A stretch of DNA of 64,000 nt from Cytophagales bacterium UBA2561 (GCA_002340355.1 DDLX01000031.1:33714-97713); one strand, 5' to 3'; positions 16,951 through 25,689 are shown, counted from the first letter of the stretch. The notes: generated by a model from the sequence alone, not told the origin. Translations and numbers: made by a program.

Positions 16951-17001
16951 GCTGTTGATTTGTGTCCTCACAGCTGATAAATCCACCCCACAGGTAACCG
17001 C
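16951..17001. repeat. REP-like pair, degenerate copy 2
   Basis: A left-type element starting GCTGTTGATTTGTGTCCTC (16951) and ending CAGCTGAT is followed at 16986-17001 by CCCCACAGGTAACCGC, the second half of a right-type element. The hairpins pair poorly, unlike the other copies, so this looks decayed. It directly precedes the duplicated mfd tail at 17004, in the same relative order as the element next to the intact mfd. The bases 16777-16950 show nothing else. Confidence 0.6.
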
Positions 17002-17003
17002 TT

Positions 17004-17077
17004 TTACTTCACAATTTCCTCCAAAAGTTGCATCGCTTTTCTTACCGAATGCGTATTTTCAGCGACAAAATCATGAA
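17004..17077 (-). pseudogene. Duplicated 3'-end fragment of mfd
   Basis: The minus strand encodes DFVAENTHSVRKAMQLLEE then IVK and a stop (17004-17006). The intact Mfd at 18805 ends FVAENVPSVRKAMELLEE then IIK and a stop. About 80 percent of the bases match by eye over some 60 positions. There is no start codon, and an in-frame stop lies just upstream, so this is a remnant. Like the intact mfd end, it abuts a REP-like right arm. It follows the xisI stop by a few bases. Confidence 0.75.
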
Positions 17078-17079
17078 TT

Positions 17080-17400
17080 TTATTTCATAATTAGTTCTCT
17101 CATCTGAGGAGAATAAAAAACAGGAATTATCTCATTTTTGGGTATTCCTTTTTCAATGAGCATTTCGCCAATCCCCAAATCAGTATTATCACATCGTAAC
17201 CAAATGATGCCATCTTTTTTCAACTCCAGATGTACCACAGGATGATAAAATCGTTTACTTTCTGCCCAACCATCAGACATCAATATATATTGTCCACGTT
17301 CAGCATCAATACTTAATATAGACTCCATATCAATATCATTATCAATGATTTGACTAATTTCAAGTAAGATTTGTTCTATAATTTGATTTCGGGAATCCAT
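17080..17400 (-). CDS. XisI family protein
   Basis: This 106-residue protein has the full XisI pattern: IIEQILLEISQ at the N-terminus, DAERGQYILMSDGWAESKR, then VVHLELKKDGIIWLRCDNTD, and a C-terminal GIGEMLIEKGIPKNEIIPVF with SPQMRELI. XisI was named from cyanobacterial fdxN-element excision, where it works with XisH. The pair is widespread in other genomes, and its role there is not established. The start codon overlaps the end of the xisH remnant by 25 bases, the usual xisH-xisI arrangement, but xisH is truncated here, so the pair is probably non-functional. Confidence 0.85.
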   Translation of the reverse strand: MDSRNQIIEQILLEISQIIDNDIDMESILSIDAERGQYILMSDGWAESKRFYHPVVHLELKKDGIIWLRCDNTDLGIGEMLIEKGIPKNEIIPVFYSPQMRELIMK

Positions 17401-17531
17401 TGTTTGATGATGGTTTGCGTGGAATTAAAAATCAAATAATTTAAGTTCAGTTCATCTAAAAACTCGGCTAATAAATCATCGCTTCGTAAAAGTGCATAGC
17501 TTTCATCGGGCATTGCTAAATATAACACTAT
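17376..17531 (-). pseudogene. xisH, C-terminal fragment only
   Basis: The last roughly 50 codons of xisH remain: IVLYLAMPDESYALLR followed by LLAEFLDELNLNYLIF and IIKQWIPEIKL. These match the C-terminal part of XisH, where the nuclease-like fold ends in a strand, a helix and a final W-I. A complete XisH is about 135-140 residues, so about 90 N-terminal residues are missing. The break lies exactly at the outer end (CAACAGC) of the REP-like element at 17532. The frame runs on into the element (MLSCNLSAMGTQPTA), but those residues come from the repeat, not from xisH. Confidence 0.8.
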
Positions 17532-17636
17532 TGCTGTTGGTTGTGTCCCCATAGCCGACAAATTACATGACAACAAATCTAAAAAATTATCTTTTAAATT
17601 GGTTAGGTAGTTGCCTGTGGGGACACAGGCAACAGC
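17532..17636. repeat. REP-like inverted hairpin pair, copy 3
   Basis: The left hairpin has arms GTTGGTTGTG and CATAGCCGAC around TCCC. The right hairpin has the perfect 10-bp arms GTTGCCTGTG (17610-17619) and CACAGGCAAC (17624-17633) around GGGA. The outer ends are GCTGTTG and CAACAGC, in inverse orientation. The 105-bp unit lies between the xisH remnant and the stop of the Abi-like gene. Its left end is the xisH breakpoint. Confidence 0.8.
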
Positions 17637-17658
17637 GAATAATCATCAGGTAATAAAA

Positions 17659-18537
17659 CTACTTCAGCAAATCATCAATGTTAGCACAATAATCTTCGAT
17701 TTTTTGCAATTGTAAATTAATTGTATAAATATCTTCACTGTACAGTTGCAAGTTTTGATTTAAACATTCCAAAATGAACATAATACTTTTTTGCATTTGC
17801 TTTGGATAATTTGAGTCAAATTTTTGACCTGAAAAAATAATAGGCTCATTATGTGCAATACGATTTCTAAATTTTCTTATACTGTCAAGTTTTTCATATA
17901 TGGGTTTCCTTTGAATTCTTATGTTTGAACTTCCTAATCTGGATTCTTTATTTTGAAATATGTTTATCAAGTCTCCTTTAAGAAATTTATAAGGTTCAGG
18001 TTCAAAAAAAGTTCTCCAAAAACCAAAATTCATTTGAGTTATCAATACATGTTGTTTGATACGAATACCCTCATTATATTTAATGTGGTTTAGTTTACCT
18101 TTTATTAGAGCTTCTTGTTGTTTATAACTCTTTTGCTTAAATGTTTGGTCATTTCTGTACTTTCGCTTCAAAAAGTGTTCTATATTTTTTGCAATTTTGT
18201 TATCTATCTTCCTCCTTGCGTTTTCTATGTTGTACACAAGGTAGTTAAAGTCTGATTTACGAATTACTTTTGCGTTAATTGCGACTTGAATATCAAATCT
18301 GAGTTGTTCAATCCAATTATCCTCTTTATGAAGTTTATAGTTTTGACTCATTCTCAAATCAATAGCGTTTCTTAAAGCTACTTCCAACATAGAAATTATT
18401 GGTAAAAATGCGGCACTAAGCCGTAAATTCATTTGATACAAGATAAGAGCTTTATGCTTATTATTTTTACAATAATCCAAATATGGATTTAGTCTTTCAC
18501 CCGAAATAAAAGGTTTAATATCATCAAAGTTTCTCAT
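17659..18537 (-). CDS. Abi-like protein with HEPN-type RNase motif
   Basis: This 292-residue protein has the Abi_2/AbiD-type layout: FISGERLNPYLDYCKNN and ALILYQMNLRLSAAF, then IISMLEVALRNAID at 47-60, and late in the chain RKFRNRIAHNEPI. The last motif holds Arg224-x4-His229, the catalytic signature of HEPN ribonucleases. Members of this family are implicated in abortive phage infection through RNA cleavage; activity here is inferred. It is a single gene bracketed by two REP-like pairs (17532-17636 and 18660-18797), suggesting a mobile or exchangeable defence cassette. Lys/Asn/Ile content is high compared with neighbouring genes. Confidence 0.8.
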   Translation of the reverse strand: MRNFDDIKPFISGERLNPYLDYCKNNKHKALILYQMNLRLSAAFLPIISMLEVALRNAIDLRMSQNYKLHKEDNWIEQLRFDIQVAINAKVIRKSDFNYLVYNIENARRKIDNKIAKNIEHFLKRKYRNDQTFKQKSYKQQEALIKGKLNHIKYNEGIRIKQHVLITQMNFGFWRTFFEPEPYKFLKGDLINIFQNKESRLGSSNIRIQRKPIYEKLDSIRKFRNRIAHNEPIIFSGQKFDSNYPKQMQKSIMFILECLNQNLQLYSEDIYTINLQLQKIEDYCANIDDLLK

Positions 18538-18550
18538 TTTTTCGTAACTT

Positions 18551-18655
18551 TACTTTTGTAAACTGCGATAAATCCTCTTCCTTTTGGTAATGAAATCGTA
18601 TGAAAGAAGATAATTTTAACTATTGGGCTATCCTATTTTTAGGGTAGCCCTTTTT
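18551..18655 (+). ncRNA. Candidate small transcript with strong terminator
   Basis: TACTTTTG at 18551-18558 fits the TAnnTTTG -7 box on the plus strand. About 65 bases downstream is a clear intrinsic terminator (18625-18655). No plus-strand gene lies in between except a possible seven-codon reading frame (MKSYERR) at 18590-18613. A short untranslated RNA of about 90 nt would explain both signals. No homologue is recognised. Confidence 0.25.
18625..18655 (+). terminator. Intrinsic terminator on the plus strand
   Basis: GGGCTATCCT (18625-18634) pairs over 10 bases, with one wobble, with AGGGTAGCCC (18641-18650). The loop has six bases, and TTTTT follows at 18651-18655. The T tract lies on the plus strand only, yet both neighbouring genes are on the minus strand. 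Confidence 0.75.
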
Positions 18656-18659
18656 ATAT

Positions 18660-18797
18660 GCTGTTGGCTGTGTCCCCACAACCGACAAATTCCCCTCACA
18701 AAAAATCAAATTATTTTCAAATACAAAAAAAACATAAATTGTTAGTAATCAAATAGTTAAATATTGATTAATTGCCTGTGGGGACACAGGTAATAGC
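18660..18797. repeat. REP-like inverted hairpin pair, copy 4
   Basis: The left hairpin has arms GTTGGCTGTG and CACAACCGAC around TCCC. The right hairpin has arms ATTGCCTGTG (18771-18780) and CACAGGTAAT (18785-18794) around GGGA. Both bases at the outer stem position of the right hairpin changed (G-C to A-T), keeping the pair. The 138-bp unit ends 7 bases before the mfd stop codon. Confidence 0.75.
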
Positions 18798-18804
18798 GGT
18801 TATT

Positions 18805-21800
18805 TTATTTAATAATCTCTTCCAAAAGCTCCATCGCTTTCCTGACCGAAGGAACATTTTCAGCGACAAAAATCAACCGTTTTTTAGTTTCTTTGAAACG
18901 TCCTTTATTTGGGTTTTGAGCCAAAAACTGTAAAACTTTTCCGAATCTATCCGACTGAAAATAAGCATCATTTCCCTCCGAAGGCAAAAAATAACCTTTT
19001 AACGTATCATTTTTGAGCATCAGTTTTTCAAAACCAATTTTTTCGGCTTTCCAACGCAATTGCACGGTTTTCAAAAGAGATTCTACTTGGTGTGGCAACG
19101 TCCCAAAACGGTCATTTAACTTTGTCCGAAATTCATTTAATTCATCTTTATTTTTGAGTTTATCGGCTTGAGAATACAAACGCAATCGTTCGGAAATATT
19201 CTGAACGTAGGTTTCAGGAATCAAAATCTCAAGGTCAGTTTCGATACTACACTCAATTTTGATTTCTTGTTTTTGTTCAATTTTAATTCCCTTTGTAAAT
19301 AAATCTTTAAACTCCGATTGCTTCAATTCTTCAACGGCTTCATCCAAAATTTTATGATACATATCGAAGCCCAAATCATTGATAAATCCGCTTTGCTCAC
19401 CACCCAATAAATTGCCTGCTCCCCGAATATCCAAGTCCCGCATTGCTACCTTAAAACCATCACCCAAATCCGAAAATTCTTCCAAAGCATTGAGGCGTTT
19501 TCGGGCATCTGCCGAGAGTCCTTCCATCGCAGGAATGAGCAAATAACAAAAAGCCTTTCGATTGGAACGCCCCACTCGACCCCGCATTTGGTGCAAATCC
19601 GAAAGCCCAAACATATGAGCCTGATTAATAATAATCGTATTTGCATTCGGAATGTCCAAACCAGACTCTACGATATTGGTCGAAACTAAAACATCATATT
19701 CGCCTTCCATAAATTTGAGCATGATATTTTCCAACTTTTTGCCCTCCATTTGACCGTGAGCATACGCTATTCGTGCATCAGGGACAAGTCGAAGAACAAT
19801 ATTGGCAATAGCTTCAATATCTTTAATACGATTATGGACGAAAAAAACTTGTCCACCTCGTTGAACTTCAAAACTAACCGCATCCCGAATAATTTCCTCT
19901 TGAAACTTATGGATTTCGGTCGTAACTGGCTGACGATTAGGAGGTGGTGTAGCAATTACCGATAAATCTCGTGCGCCAATCAATGAAAAATGAAGGGTTC
20001 GAGGAATCGGAGTAGCCGTCAAAGTGAGGGTATCAACATTTACACACATTTCTCGTAATTTTTCTTTGGTACGAACACCAAATTTTTGTTCTTCATCAAT
20101 CACAACTAATCCCAAATCTTTGAATTGTACATTTTTGCTTGTCAATTTGTGTGTTCCAATCAAAATATCAACTTCTCCTTTTTTCAATTTTTCCTGTACA
20201 ATTCGGGTTTCTTTAGCTGTTCGAAAACGATTTAAATAATCGACTGTACAAGGTAATTCTTTCAAACGATTCGAGAAGGTTTTGAAATGTTGCATCGCCA
20301 AAATAGTAGTTGGTACTAAAACGGCTACTTGTTTACTATCGGCAACAGCTTTGAAAGCAGCACGAATTGCAATTTCTGTTTTGCCAAATCCAACATCACC
20401 ACAAACTAATCTGTCCATTGGTGAATTATTTTCCATATCTTCTTTAACATCTTGTGTAGCAGTAGCTTGGTCAGGAGTATCTTCATAAATAAAAGAAGAT
20501 TCTAACTCCGCTTGAAGGTAGGAATCTTTCGAAAATCGGAAGCCTTCTACTTCCTTTCGTTGTGCATAAAATCGAATGAGCTTTTTAGCAATATCTTTGA
20601 CTTTCCGTTTAACGGTTTTTTTCTTCTTTTCCCACTCTGGCGAACCTAATTTATTGAGAGCAGGTTTTGAACCATCTTTTCCTGAATATTTGGCAATTTT
20701 ATGGAGGGAATGAATTCCAACATAAAGTAAATCATCATCCCGATAAACTAAACGAACTGATTCTTGTTCTTTCCCATTTATATCTAATTTTTCGAGTCCT
20801 GCAAATCGACCTACTCCATAATCGACATGAGTTACAAAATCCCCAACCTGTAAACTTCGTAATTCTTTGAGGGTAAGGGCTTTAGTTTTGGAATATTTTT
20901 CTTTGGTTCGATACCGATGAAATCGCTCAAAAAATTGGTGGTCGGTATAACAACAAACTTTCAGATTTTCGTCATAAAATCCTGCGTGAAGTGAAATATT
21001 CAGAGGTTCAAACTCCACAAACGTATCAATTTCCTCAAAAATGGTGGCTAATCGTTCGAGTTGTTTGGGTGCTTCGGCAGTAATGAAGTTTTGAAAATGT
21101 TGTTCTTGTTTGGTTGCCAAATTCTTAGAAAAAAGATGAAAATCTTTATTAAATGAAGGTTGAGGTTTCACGGAAAAATTATATTGTGATACACCTTTTT
21201 TATCACTTGAAAATATCTTCCCAAACTCAATTGTAACAAAATTTTGAAGCAAATTTTCAAAGTCATTTTGAGTCTCAAAAAGGTCTTCAGGTGACTTGAC
21301 TACTTGCGTATCACTTTGTCCAACTAAGACCTCAAAATTTTCGGTAGCTGTCTCAAAATATTTACCGATTATATTGATTGTCTGATTTTTATCCTTAAAC
21401 CAAATTTTAGTGTATTTCGGCAAAAATTGCAAGAATGATTCTCGAACTTCATGCAAAAGTTTGGTCTGAACATTCGGAATAATTGAAACTTTTTCTTTGC
21501 TGTCAATAGAAAGTTGATTTACAGGGTCAAATGTCCGAATACTTTCGATTTCATCTCCGAAAAGTTCAATTCGATAAGGCAAATCATTGGCATAAGAAAA
21601 AACATCAATAATTCCACCCCGAACCGCAAATTGTCCCGCTTCATAAACAAAATCAGTACGTTCAAAATCGTATTCAGTCAGAAATTCACAAATAAAATCT
21701 ATTCCGTATTCTTCACCAACTTCAATCCCAAAAGTATTCTCCATCAATGACCTTTTATTGATAACTTTTTCGGTCAAAGCATCAGGATAAGTTATAATTA

Positions 21801-22173
21801 ATTCTCCTTTTTGTCTGATTCGAGATTCTTCATTTACCCGATTAAGAACTTCGGCACGTTGCAAAATATTGGCATTTTCCGTAACCTCAAATTGATAGGG
21901 ACGTTTGTAAGAAGTTGGAAAAAAGAAGATTTCTCGGTCAGGCAAAAGACTCTGTAAATCATTGTGAAAATAGGCGGCTTCCTCTCGGTCATGTAGGACA
22001 AAAACATGATGATTTTGATGCAATTGCCAAACGGCTGAGGCGGTAATTGCATCCGAACTGCCTACCAATCCCTTGAGGTGAATGGGGTGTGGTTTTTTGG
22101 AGTTGATGGCTTCCGCTACGGTCTGAATGAATGAATCTTCGGTATAAAGTCGGAGAAAATCTTGTACCTTCAA
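18805..22173 (-). CDS. mfd: Transcription-repair coupling factor Mfd
   Basis: This 1122-residue ATPase removes RNA polymerase stalled at DNA lesions and recruits UvrA. The N-terminal UvrB-like half (about 1-450) includes FFFPTSYKRPYQF and AVRGGIIDVFSYA. The RNA-polymerase-interacting domain starts at VGDFVTHVDYGVGRFAGLEK. The RecG-like translocase follows with Walker A (GDVGFGKTEIA), the DEEQ box (VVIDEEQKFGVRTKEKL), LTATPIPRTL, and a second helicase lobe with VSTNIVESGLDIP and QMRGRVGRS. The C-terminal TRCF domain is complete. Length and order are normal. It is divergent from queA, and its end touches a REP-like element. Confidence 0.97.
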   Translation of the reverse strand: MKVQDFLRLYTEDSFIQTVAEAINSKKPHPIHLKGLVGSSDAITASAVWQLHQNHHVFVLHDREEAAYFHNDLQSLLPDREIFFFPTSYKRPYQFEVTENANILQRAEVLNRVNEESRIRQKGELIITYPDALTEKVINKRSLMENTFGIEVGEEYGIDFICEFLTEYDFERTDFVYEAGQFAVRGGIIDVFSYANDLPYRIELFGDEIESIRTFDPVNQLSIDSKEKVSIIPNVQTKLLHEVRESFLQFLPKYTKIWFKDKNQTINIIGKYFETATENFEVLVGQSDTQVVKSPEDLFETQNDFENLLQNFVTIEFGKIFSSDKKGVSQYNFSVKPQPSFNKDFHLFSKNLATKQEQHFQNFITAEAPKQLERLATIFEEIDTFVEFEPLNISLHAGFYDENLKVCCYTDHQFFERFHRYRTKEKYSKTKALTLKELRSLQVGDFVTHVDYGVGRFAGLEKLDINGKEQESVRLVYRDDDLLYVGIHSLHKIAKYSGKDGSKPALNKLGSPEWEKKKKTVKRKVKDIAKKLIRFYAQRKEVEGFRFSKDSYLQAELESSFIYEDTPDQATATQDVKEDMENNSPMDRLVCGDVGFGKTEIAIRAAFKAVADSKQVAVLVPTTILAMQHFKTFSNRLKELPCTVDYLNRFRTAKETRIVQEKLKKGEVDILIGTHKLTSKNVQFKDLGLVVIDEEQKFGVRTKEKLREMCVNVDTLTLTATPIPRTLHFSLIGARDLSVIATPPPNRQPVTTEIHKFQEEIIRDAVSFEVQRGGQVFFVHNRIKDIEAIANIVLRLVPDARIAYAHGQMEGKKLENIMLKFMEGEYDVLVSTNIVESGLDIPNANTIIINQAHMFGLSDLHQMRGRVGRSNRKAFCYLLIPAMEGLSADARKRLNALEEFSDLGDGFKVAMRDLDIRGAGNLLGGEQSGFINDLGFDMYHKILDEAVEELKQSEFKDLFTKGIKIEQKQEIKIECSIETDLEILIPETYVQNISERLRLYSQADKLKNKDELNEFRTKLNDRFGTLPHQVESLLKTVQLRWKAEKIGFEKLMLKNDTLKGYFLPSEGNDAYFQSDRFGKVLQFLAQNPNKGRFKETKKRLIFVAENVPSVRKAMELLEEIIK

Positions 22174-22343
22174 AATTCGGTTCGGTTTGAAGTGTTCTTG
22201 GAAAAATACAATTTAGATTGTGGAGTTTTGGAACTTCACTCAAAGTAAAGTTAAATAAAATCGGACGAAAACAAAAGTTTAAAATTGGAGTGTAGAAATT
22301 ACATGACCAAAACTAAAAAATTCATTGACAATCAATAATTTGC

Positions 22344-22351
22344 TAAGTTTG
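22344..22351 (+). promoter_or_regulatory. Probable -7 box of queA
   Basis: TAAGTTTG matches TAnnTTTG and lies 33 bases before the queA ATG. A partial -33 element (CATTG, 22323-22327) lies about 16 bases upstream. No equally good box was found for mfd on the other strand of this 210-bp divergent gap. Confidence 0.4.
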
Positions 22352-22383
22352 TCTTTTATAGTTCAAAGTATTATTGCGTAGTA

Positions 22384-23613
22384 ATGAGCATACCCGAAAA
22401 AATTCAAAAAACAGATCTACTCTACGAACTACCTGAATCCCAAATTGCGAAACATCCTGTTACGCCTCGTGATTCATCTAAATTATTGATTTACAAAGAA
22501 AAACAAATTGAGCATCGTATTTTTCGAGAACTTCCCGAAGTATTAGATTCCTCTTTTACCCTGTTTTTTAATAACACTAAAGTGATTCCTGCACGGCTTT
22601 TTTTTCAGAAGGAAACAGGGGCAATTGTTGAAATTTTTCTACTAAATCCGATAAAAAAGCACCTTGATATTGCACAGGTAATGTCTGAAAATCAGGAATG
22701 TAGTTGGGCATGTAAAATCGGAAAATTAAAACGAATTAAGTCGGATACCATCCTAAAACGGACTGAAATTATAGAGGAAAAAACAGTTAATTTAACGGCA
22801 GAAGTTATTGACCGAGAGCAACAATACGTTACCTTTCAATGGGATAATTCAGCTTTTAGCTTTGCGGAAATCCTTGAGAATTTTGGTGTAACTCCTCTAC
22901 CTCCTTACCTAAAACGTTCTGCCGAAAATTCAGATAAAACTCGTTATCAAACTGTTTATTCCAAACATGAAGGGGCAGTAGCTGCTCCGACAGCAGGTTT
23001 GCATTTTACGCCAGAAATTTTGCAAAACCTTGAAAATAAAGGGATTAATTTAGATTATTTGACCCTTCACGTTTCAGGTGGAACATTTCAGCCTGTTCAA
23101 CATGAAAATGTAATTGAACATCCGATGCACTCTGAACAAGTAGTTGTTTCTCTAAGAAATATTGACAACTTATTACAAGCTCAGAAAGTAGTAGCAATTG
23201 GGACAACATCAATGCGAACACTCGAAAGTTTGTATTGGTTTGGTGTAAAATTAAGCCATGACTTTGAGGCAACTTTTTGGATTGAGAAATTGTTCCCTTA
23301 CCAGAACTTCGGAGAATTACCAAGTTTAGAAAAAAGCCTTAAATTGATAAAAACTTACATGATCAAAAAAGGTTTCAAAAAACTTCATGGTTCAACCGAA
23401 ATTATGATTATGCCTACTTATCGGTTTCGAGTTTGTAAGGCTCTGATTACTAACTTTCATTTACCAAATAGTACCCTGATTTTATTAGTATCAGCATTTA
23501 TTGGACAAGATTGGCGCAAAACTTATCAAGAAGCACTCAAAAAGGAATATCGTTTTTTGAGTTTTGGCGATAGTTCTTTGCTATTTTTGCCCCAGAAAAC
23601 CGTTGATTTTTAG
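22384..23613 (+). CDS. queA: S-adenosylmethionine:tRNA ribosyltransferase-isomerase (QueA family)
   Basis: QueA transfers and isomerises the ribosyl part of SAM onto 7-aminomethyl-deazaguanine in tRNA, the penultimate step of queuosine synthesis. Family motifs are present: LFFNNTKVIPARL, YQTVYSKHEGAVAAPTAGLH, LTLHVSGGTFQPV, GTTSMRTLESLYW and ITNFHLPNSTLILLVSAFIG. At 409 residues it is about 50 longer than the E. coli enzyme. The extra length is mainly an insertion after the SMRTLESLYW motif (about 283-330, with DFEATFWIEKLFPYQ), as in a longer Bacteroidota variant. No tgt or queG gene is adjacent. The downstream cNMP/CBS gene follows after 59 bases. Confidence 0.88.
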   Translation: MSIPEKIQKTDLLYELPESQIAKHPVTPRDSSKLLIYKEKQIEHRIFRELPEVLDSSFTLFFNNTKVIPARLFFQKETGAIVEIFLLNPIKKHLDIAQVMSENQECSWACKIGKLKRIKSDTILKRTEIIEEKTVNLTAEVIDREQQYVTFQWDNSAFSFAEILENFGVTPLPPYLKRSAENSDKTRYQTVYSKHEGAVAAPTAGLHFTPEILQNLENKGINLDYLTLHVSGGTFQPVQHENVIEHPMHSEQVVVSLRNIDNLLQAQKVVAIGTTSMRTLESLYWFGVKLSHDFEATFWIEKLFPYQNFGELPSLEKSLKLIKTYMIKKGFKKLHGSTEIMIMPTYRFRVCKALITNFHLPNSTLILLVSAFIGQDWRKTYQEALKKEYRFLSFGDSSLLFLPQKTVDF

Positions 23614-23672
23614 ATTAAATCCTAAATTTTTCTAAGTTTTTTGCTTTATAAAAGTTAAAAATCCTTAACCAA

Positions 23673-25622
23673 ATGGCTTCCGAAACAATTATTAATAGTG
23701 TCTGTGAATTTTTAGAAAAATTCCCTCCGTTTGATATTCTTCCTTCCGAAGAGCTTACCAAACTAGCACACGAAACAACCTTGCAATATTTCGAGAAAGA
23801 CGAAGTAATTATTGAACAAGGACAAAAACCATTTTTACATTTTTTTGTAATCAAAAAAGGGAGTGTGCGGGTCGAGAAAATTCAACAGGAGAATAAAATT
23901 CTGATGGAACGAAGTGATGAAGGAGACCTGTTTGGACTTCGGGCATATCTCGCCAAAGATACTTATTTGGCTACTGTAACGGCTTCTGAAGGAACGTTGG
24001 TTTATCAAATTCCGACTGCCCCTTTTCGGGAATTGATGGGGAAATATCCAGAAGTAACTTTATTTTTTGCTTCGGATTTTGCCTCGGATATTAGCCAGCA
24101 CTCTAGTTCCATGAGTAAAGGTAAGGAATCGAATGAGATGTCTTCAACTTTGCGACAACCCTTGACTCTTGCTCAATCGGATGCTCTTGAAATAAATGAT
24201 GAAACACATGAAGTAATAAGTGTTTCACCCGATGATAAGATTTGGAAAGCAGCTGAAATAATGACCCAACACAATATTGGTTCATTACCAATTGTGGACA
24301 AAGATGGAAAACCAGTCGGGATTATTACTGATAGTGACTTTCGGCGCAAGGTAGTTTCAAGCGAAGAAACGATGAAACATTCTTCTGTGAGTCGGATTAT
24401 GAGTTCACCCGTTATGACGGTTGACAAACATAAAAGCATTGCAGAGATGACACTGATAATGATTTCTCATCAGATTTCACATTTTTGCGTAACAGAAGAT
24501 GGCACACCCGATTCTAAATTAATTGGGATGGTTTCTCAACGAGATTTGGTATTAGCACAAGGAAATGACCCTTCAAATTTGGCAAAAGCTATCTTACGAA
24601 CTCAAAATTTGGATAAGTTAAAAGTTATTAGAGACAAGGCAGAAATGTTGATTAGCAATTATTTGCACCGAGATGTAAGTGTTCCTTATATCTCTAATAT
24701 TATAACTTATATCAATGATTTATTAATTCAGAAAGCAGTTGAAATTACGCAGAAAAAACTCAAAAAACAGGGTGAAGAAATTCCTAAGCAAGCTTTTTGC
24801 TGGATGTCTCTTGGAAGTGAGGGGCGTAAAGAACAGCTTCTTCGAACAGATCAAGATAGTGCCTTAATTTTTGAAGACCCACCAGCCGAAGATCTCGAAA
24901 AAGTAAAAGCATATTTTCTTAAATTAGGGGAGGGAATCACGGAGGTAATGGTGCATTGTGGTTTTGTGCGTTGTCCTGCGGATATGATGGGAAGTAATCC
25001 AAAATGGTGTCAGCCTGTTTCGGGTTGGAAAAGCTATTTTTCGGAGTGGATTTTAGAGCCTACGAACCAGAATTTACTGAATACCAATATCTTCTTTGAC
25101 TTCCGCCCTGTTTATGGAGAATATAATTTAGCCGAAGAACTCAAATCTCACGTTTTTGCTGAAATTGAAAAATCGCCTAAATTCATTAATTTTTTGGCAA
25201 AAAGTGCGCTTGAAAATCCACCACCATTGAGTTTTTTCCGAAATTTTGTAGTCGAAAAAAGTGGCGAACACAAAGATCGTTTTGATATTAAGTCTCGTGC
25301 GATGATGCCTTTGACGGATGCGGCTCGTGTTTTGACTTATGATATGAAAATTAACTCTTTCGAAAGTACTTCGGAACGATTTAAAGCCATTGGTAGTATG
25401 GATGAAAATCTCAAGGATGTGGCTGATTCTTGTGCAATATCTTACGAACTTCTCATGAAATATCGAGCCAGAAACGGTTTGCGAAATAAGGATTCGGGAC
25501 GTTATACCGATCCCACTGCTTTGAATAAATTGGAGCGTCAAATGTTGCGAAATATTTTCGGTACGATTCAGAAGTTACAAAAAATATTGGAGGTTCGATA
25601 TCAATTAGCCTTTTTACGTTAA
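23673..25622 (+). CDS. cNMP-binding / CBS / DUF294 nucleotidyltransferase-like protein
   Basis: This 649-residue cytoplasmic regulator has four parts. They are a cyclic-nucleotide-binding fold (about 25-140, EDEVIIEQGQ-like start and EGDLFGLRAYLA), a CBS pair (about 175-295, IGSLPIVDKDGKPVGIITDSD and MSSPVMTVDK), a DUF294 nucleotidyltransferase-like domain (about 340-450), and a DUF294 C-terminal helical domain (about 500-640). The nucleotidyltransferase core GSEGRKEQLLRTDQDSALIF keeps the G-S...D-x-D pattern of the GlnD-like superfamily. The arrangement suggests a nucleotide-sensing uridylyl- or adenylyltransferase; its target is unknown. It is not part of a visible operon except for co-orientation with queA. 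Confidence 0.88.
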   Translation: MASETIINSVCEFLEKFPPFDILPSEELTKLAHETTLQYFEKDEVIIEQGQKPFLHFFVIKKGSVRVEKIQQENKILMERSDEGDLFGLRAYLAKDTYLATVTASEGTLVYQIPTAPFRELMGKYPEVTLFFASDFASDISQHSSSMSKGKESNEMSSTLRQPLTLAQSDALEINDETHEVISVSPDDKIWKAAEIMTQHNIGSLPIVDKDGKPVGIITDSDFRRKVVSSEETMKHSSVSRIMSSPVMTVDKHKSIAEMTLIMISHQISHFCVTEDGTPDSKLIGMVSQRDLVLAQGNDPSNLAKAILRTQNLDKLKVIRDKAEMLISNYLHRDVSVPYISNIITYINDLLIQKAVEITQKKLKKQGEEIPKQAFCWMSLGSEGRKEQLLRTDQDSALIFEDPPAEDLEKVKAYFLKLGEGITEVMVHCGFVRCPADMMGSNPKWCQPVSGWKSYFSEWILEPTNQNLLNTNIFFDFRPVYGEYNLAEELKSHVFAEIEKSPKFINFLAKSALENPPPLSFFRNFVVEKSGEHKDRFDIKSRAMMPLTDAARVLTYDMKINSFESTSERFKAIGSMDENLKDVADSCAISYELLMKYRARNGLRNKDSGRYTDPTALNKLERQMLRNIFGTIQKLQKILEVRYQLAFLR

Positions 25623-25656
25623 GAATTATACCAATCCGTTGAATAAATTATGACAA

Positions 25657-25689
25657 AACTCTCCAAGAATTTTAAGCTTTTGGAGAGTT
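25657..25689. terminator. Hairpin between convergent genes
   Basis: AACTCTCCAA (25657-25666) is the exact inverse of TTGGAGAGTT (25680-25689), with a 13-base loop. It sits between the plus-strand DUF294 gene and the minus-strand sensor and probably terminates the former. No long T tract follows on either strand. Confidence 0.55.

Noticed and set aside
17532..17576. N-terminal residues MLSCNLSAMGTQPTA in front of the xisH fragment
   Set aside because: They are encoded by the REP-like element and are not part of XisH.
22339..22351. TTGCTAAGTTTG as a copy of palindrome family 2
   Set aside because: It is not part of a hairpin and is better explained as the queA -7 box.
25128..25541. 137-residue minus-strand open frame
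   Set aside because: Antisense to the DUF294 gene, with no recognisable motif.
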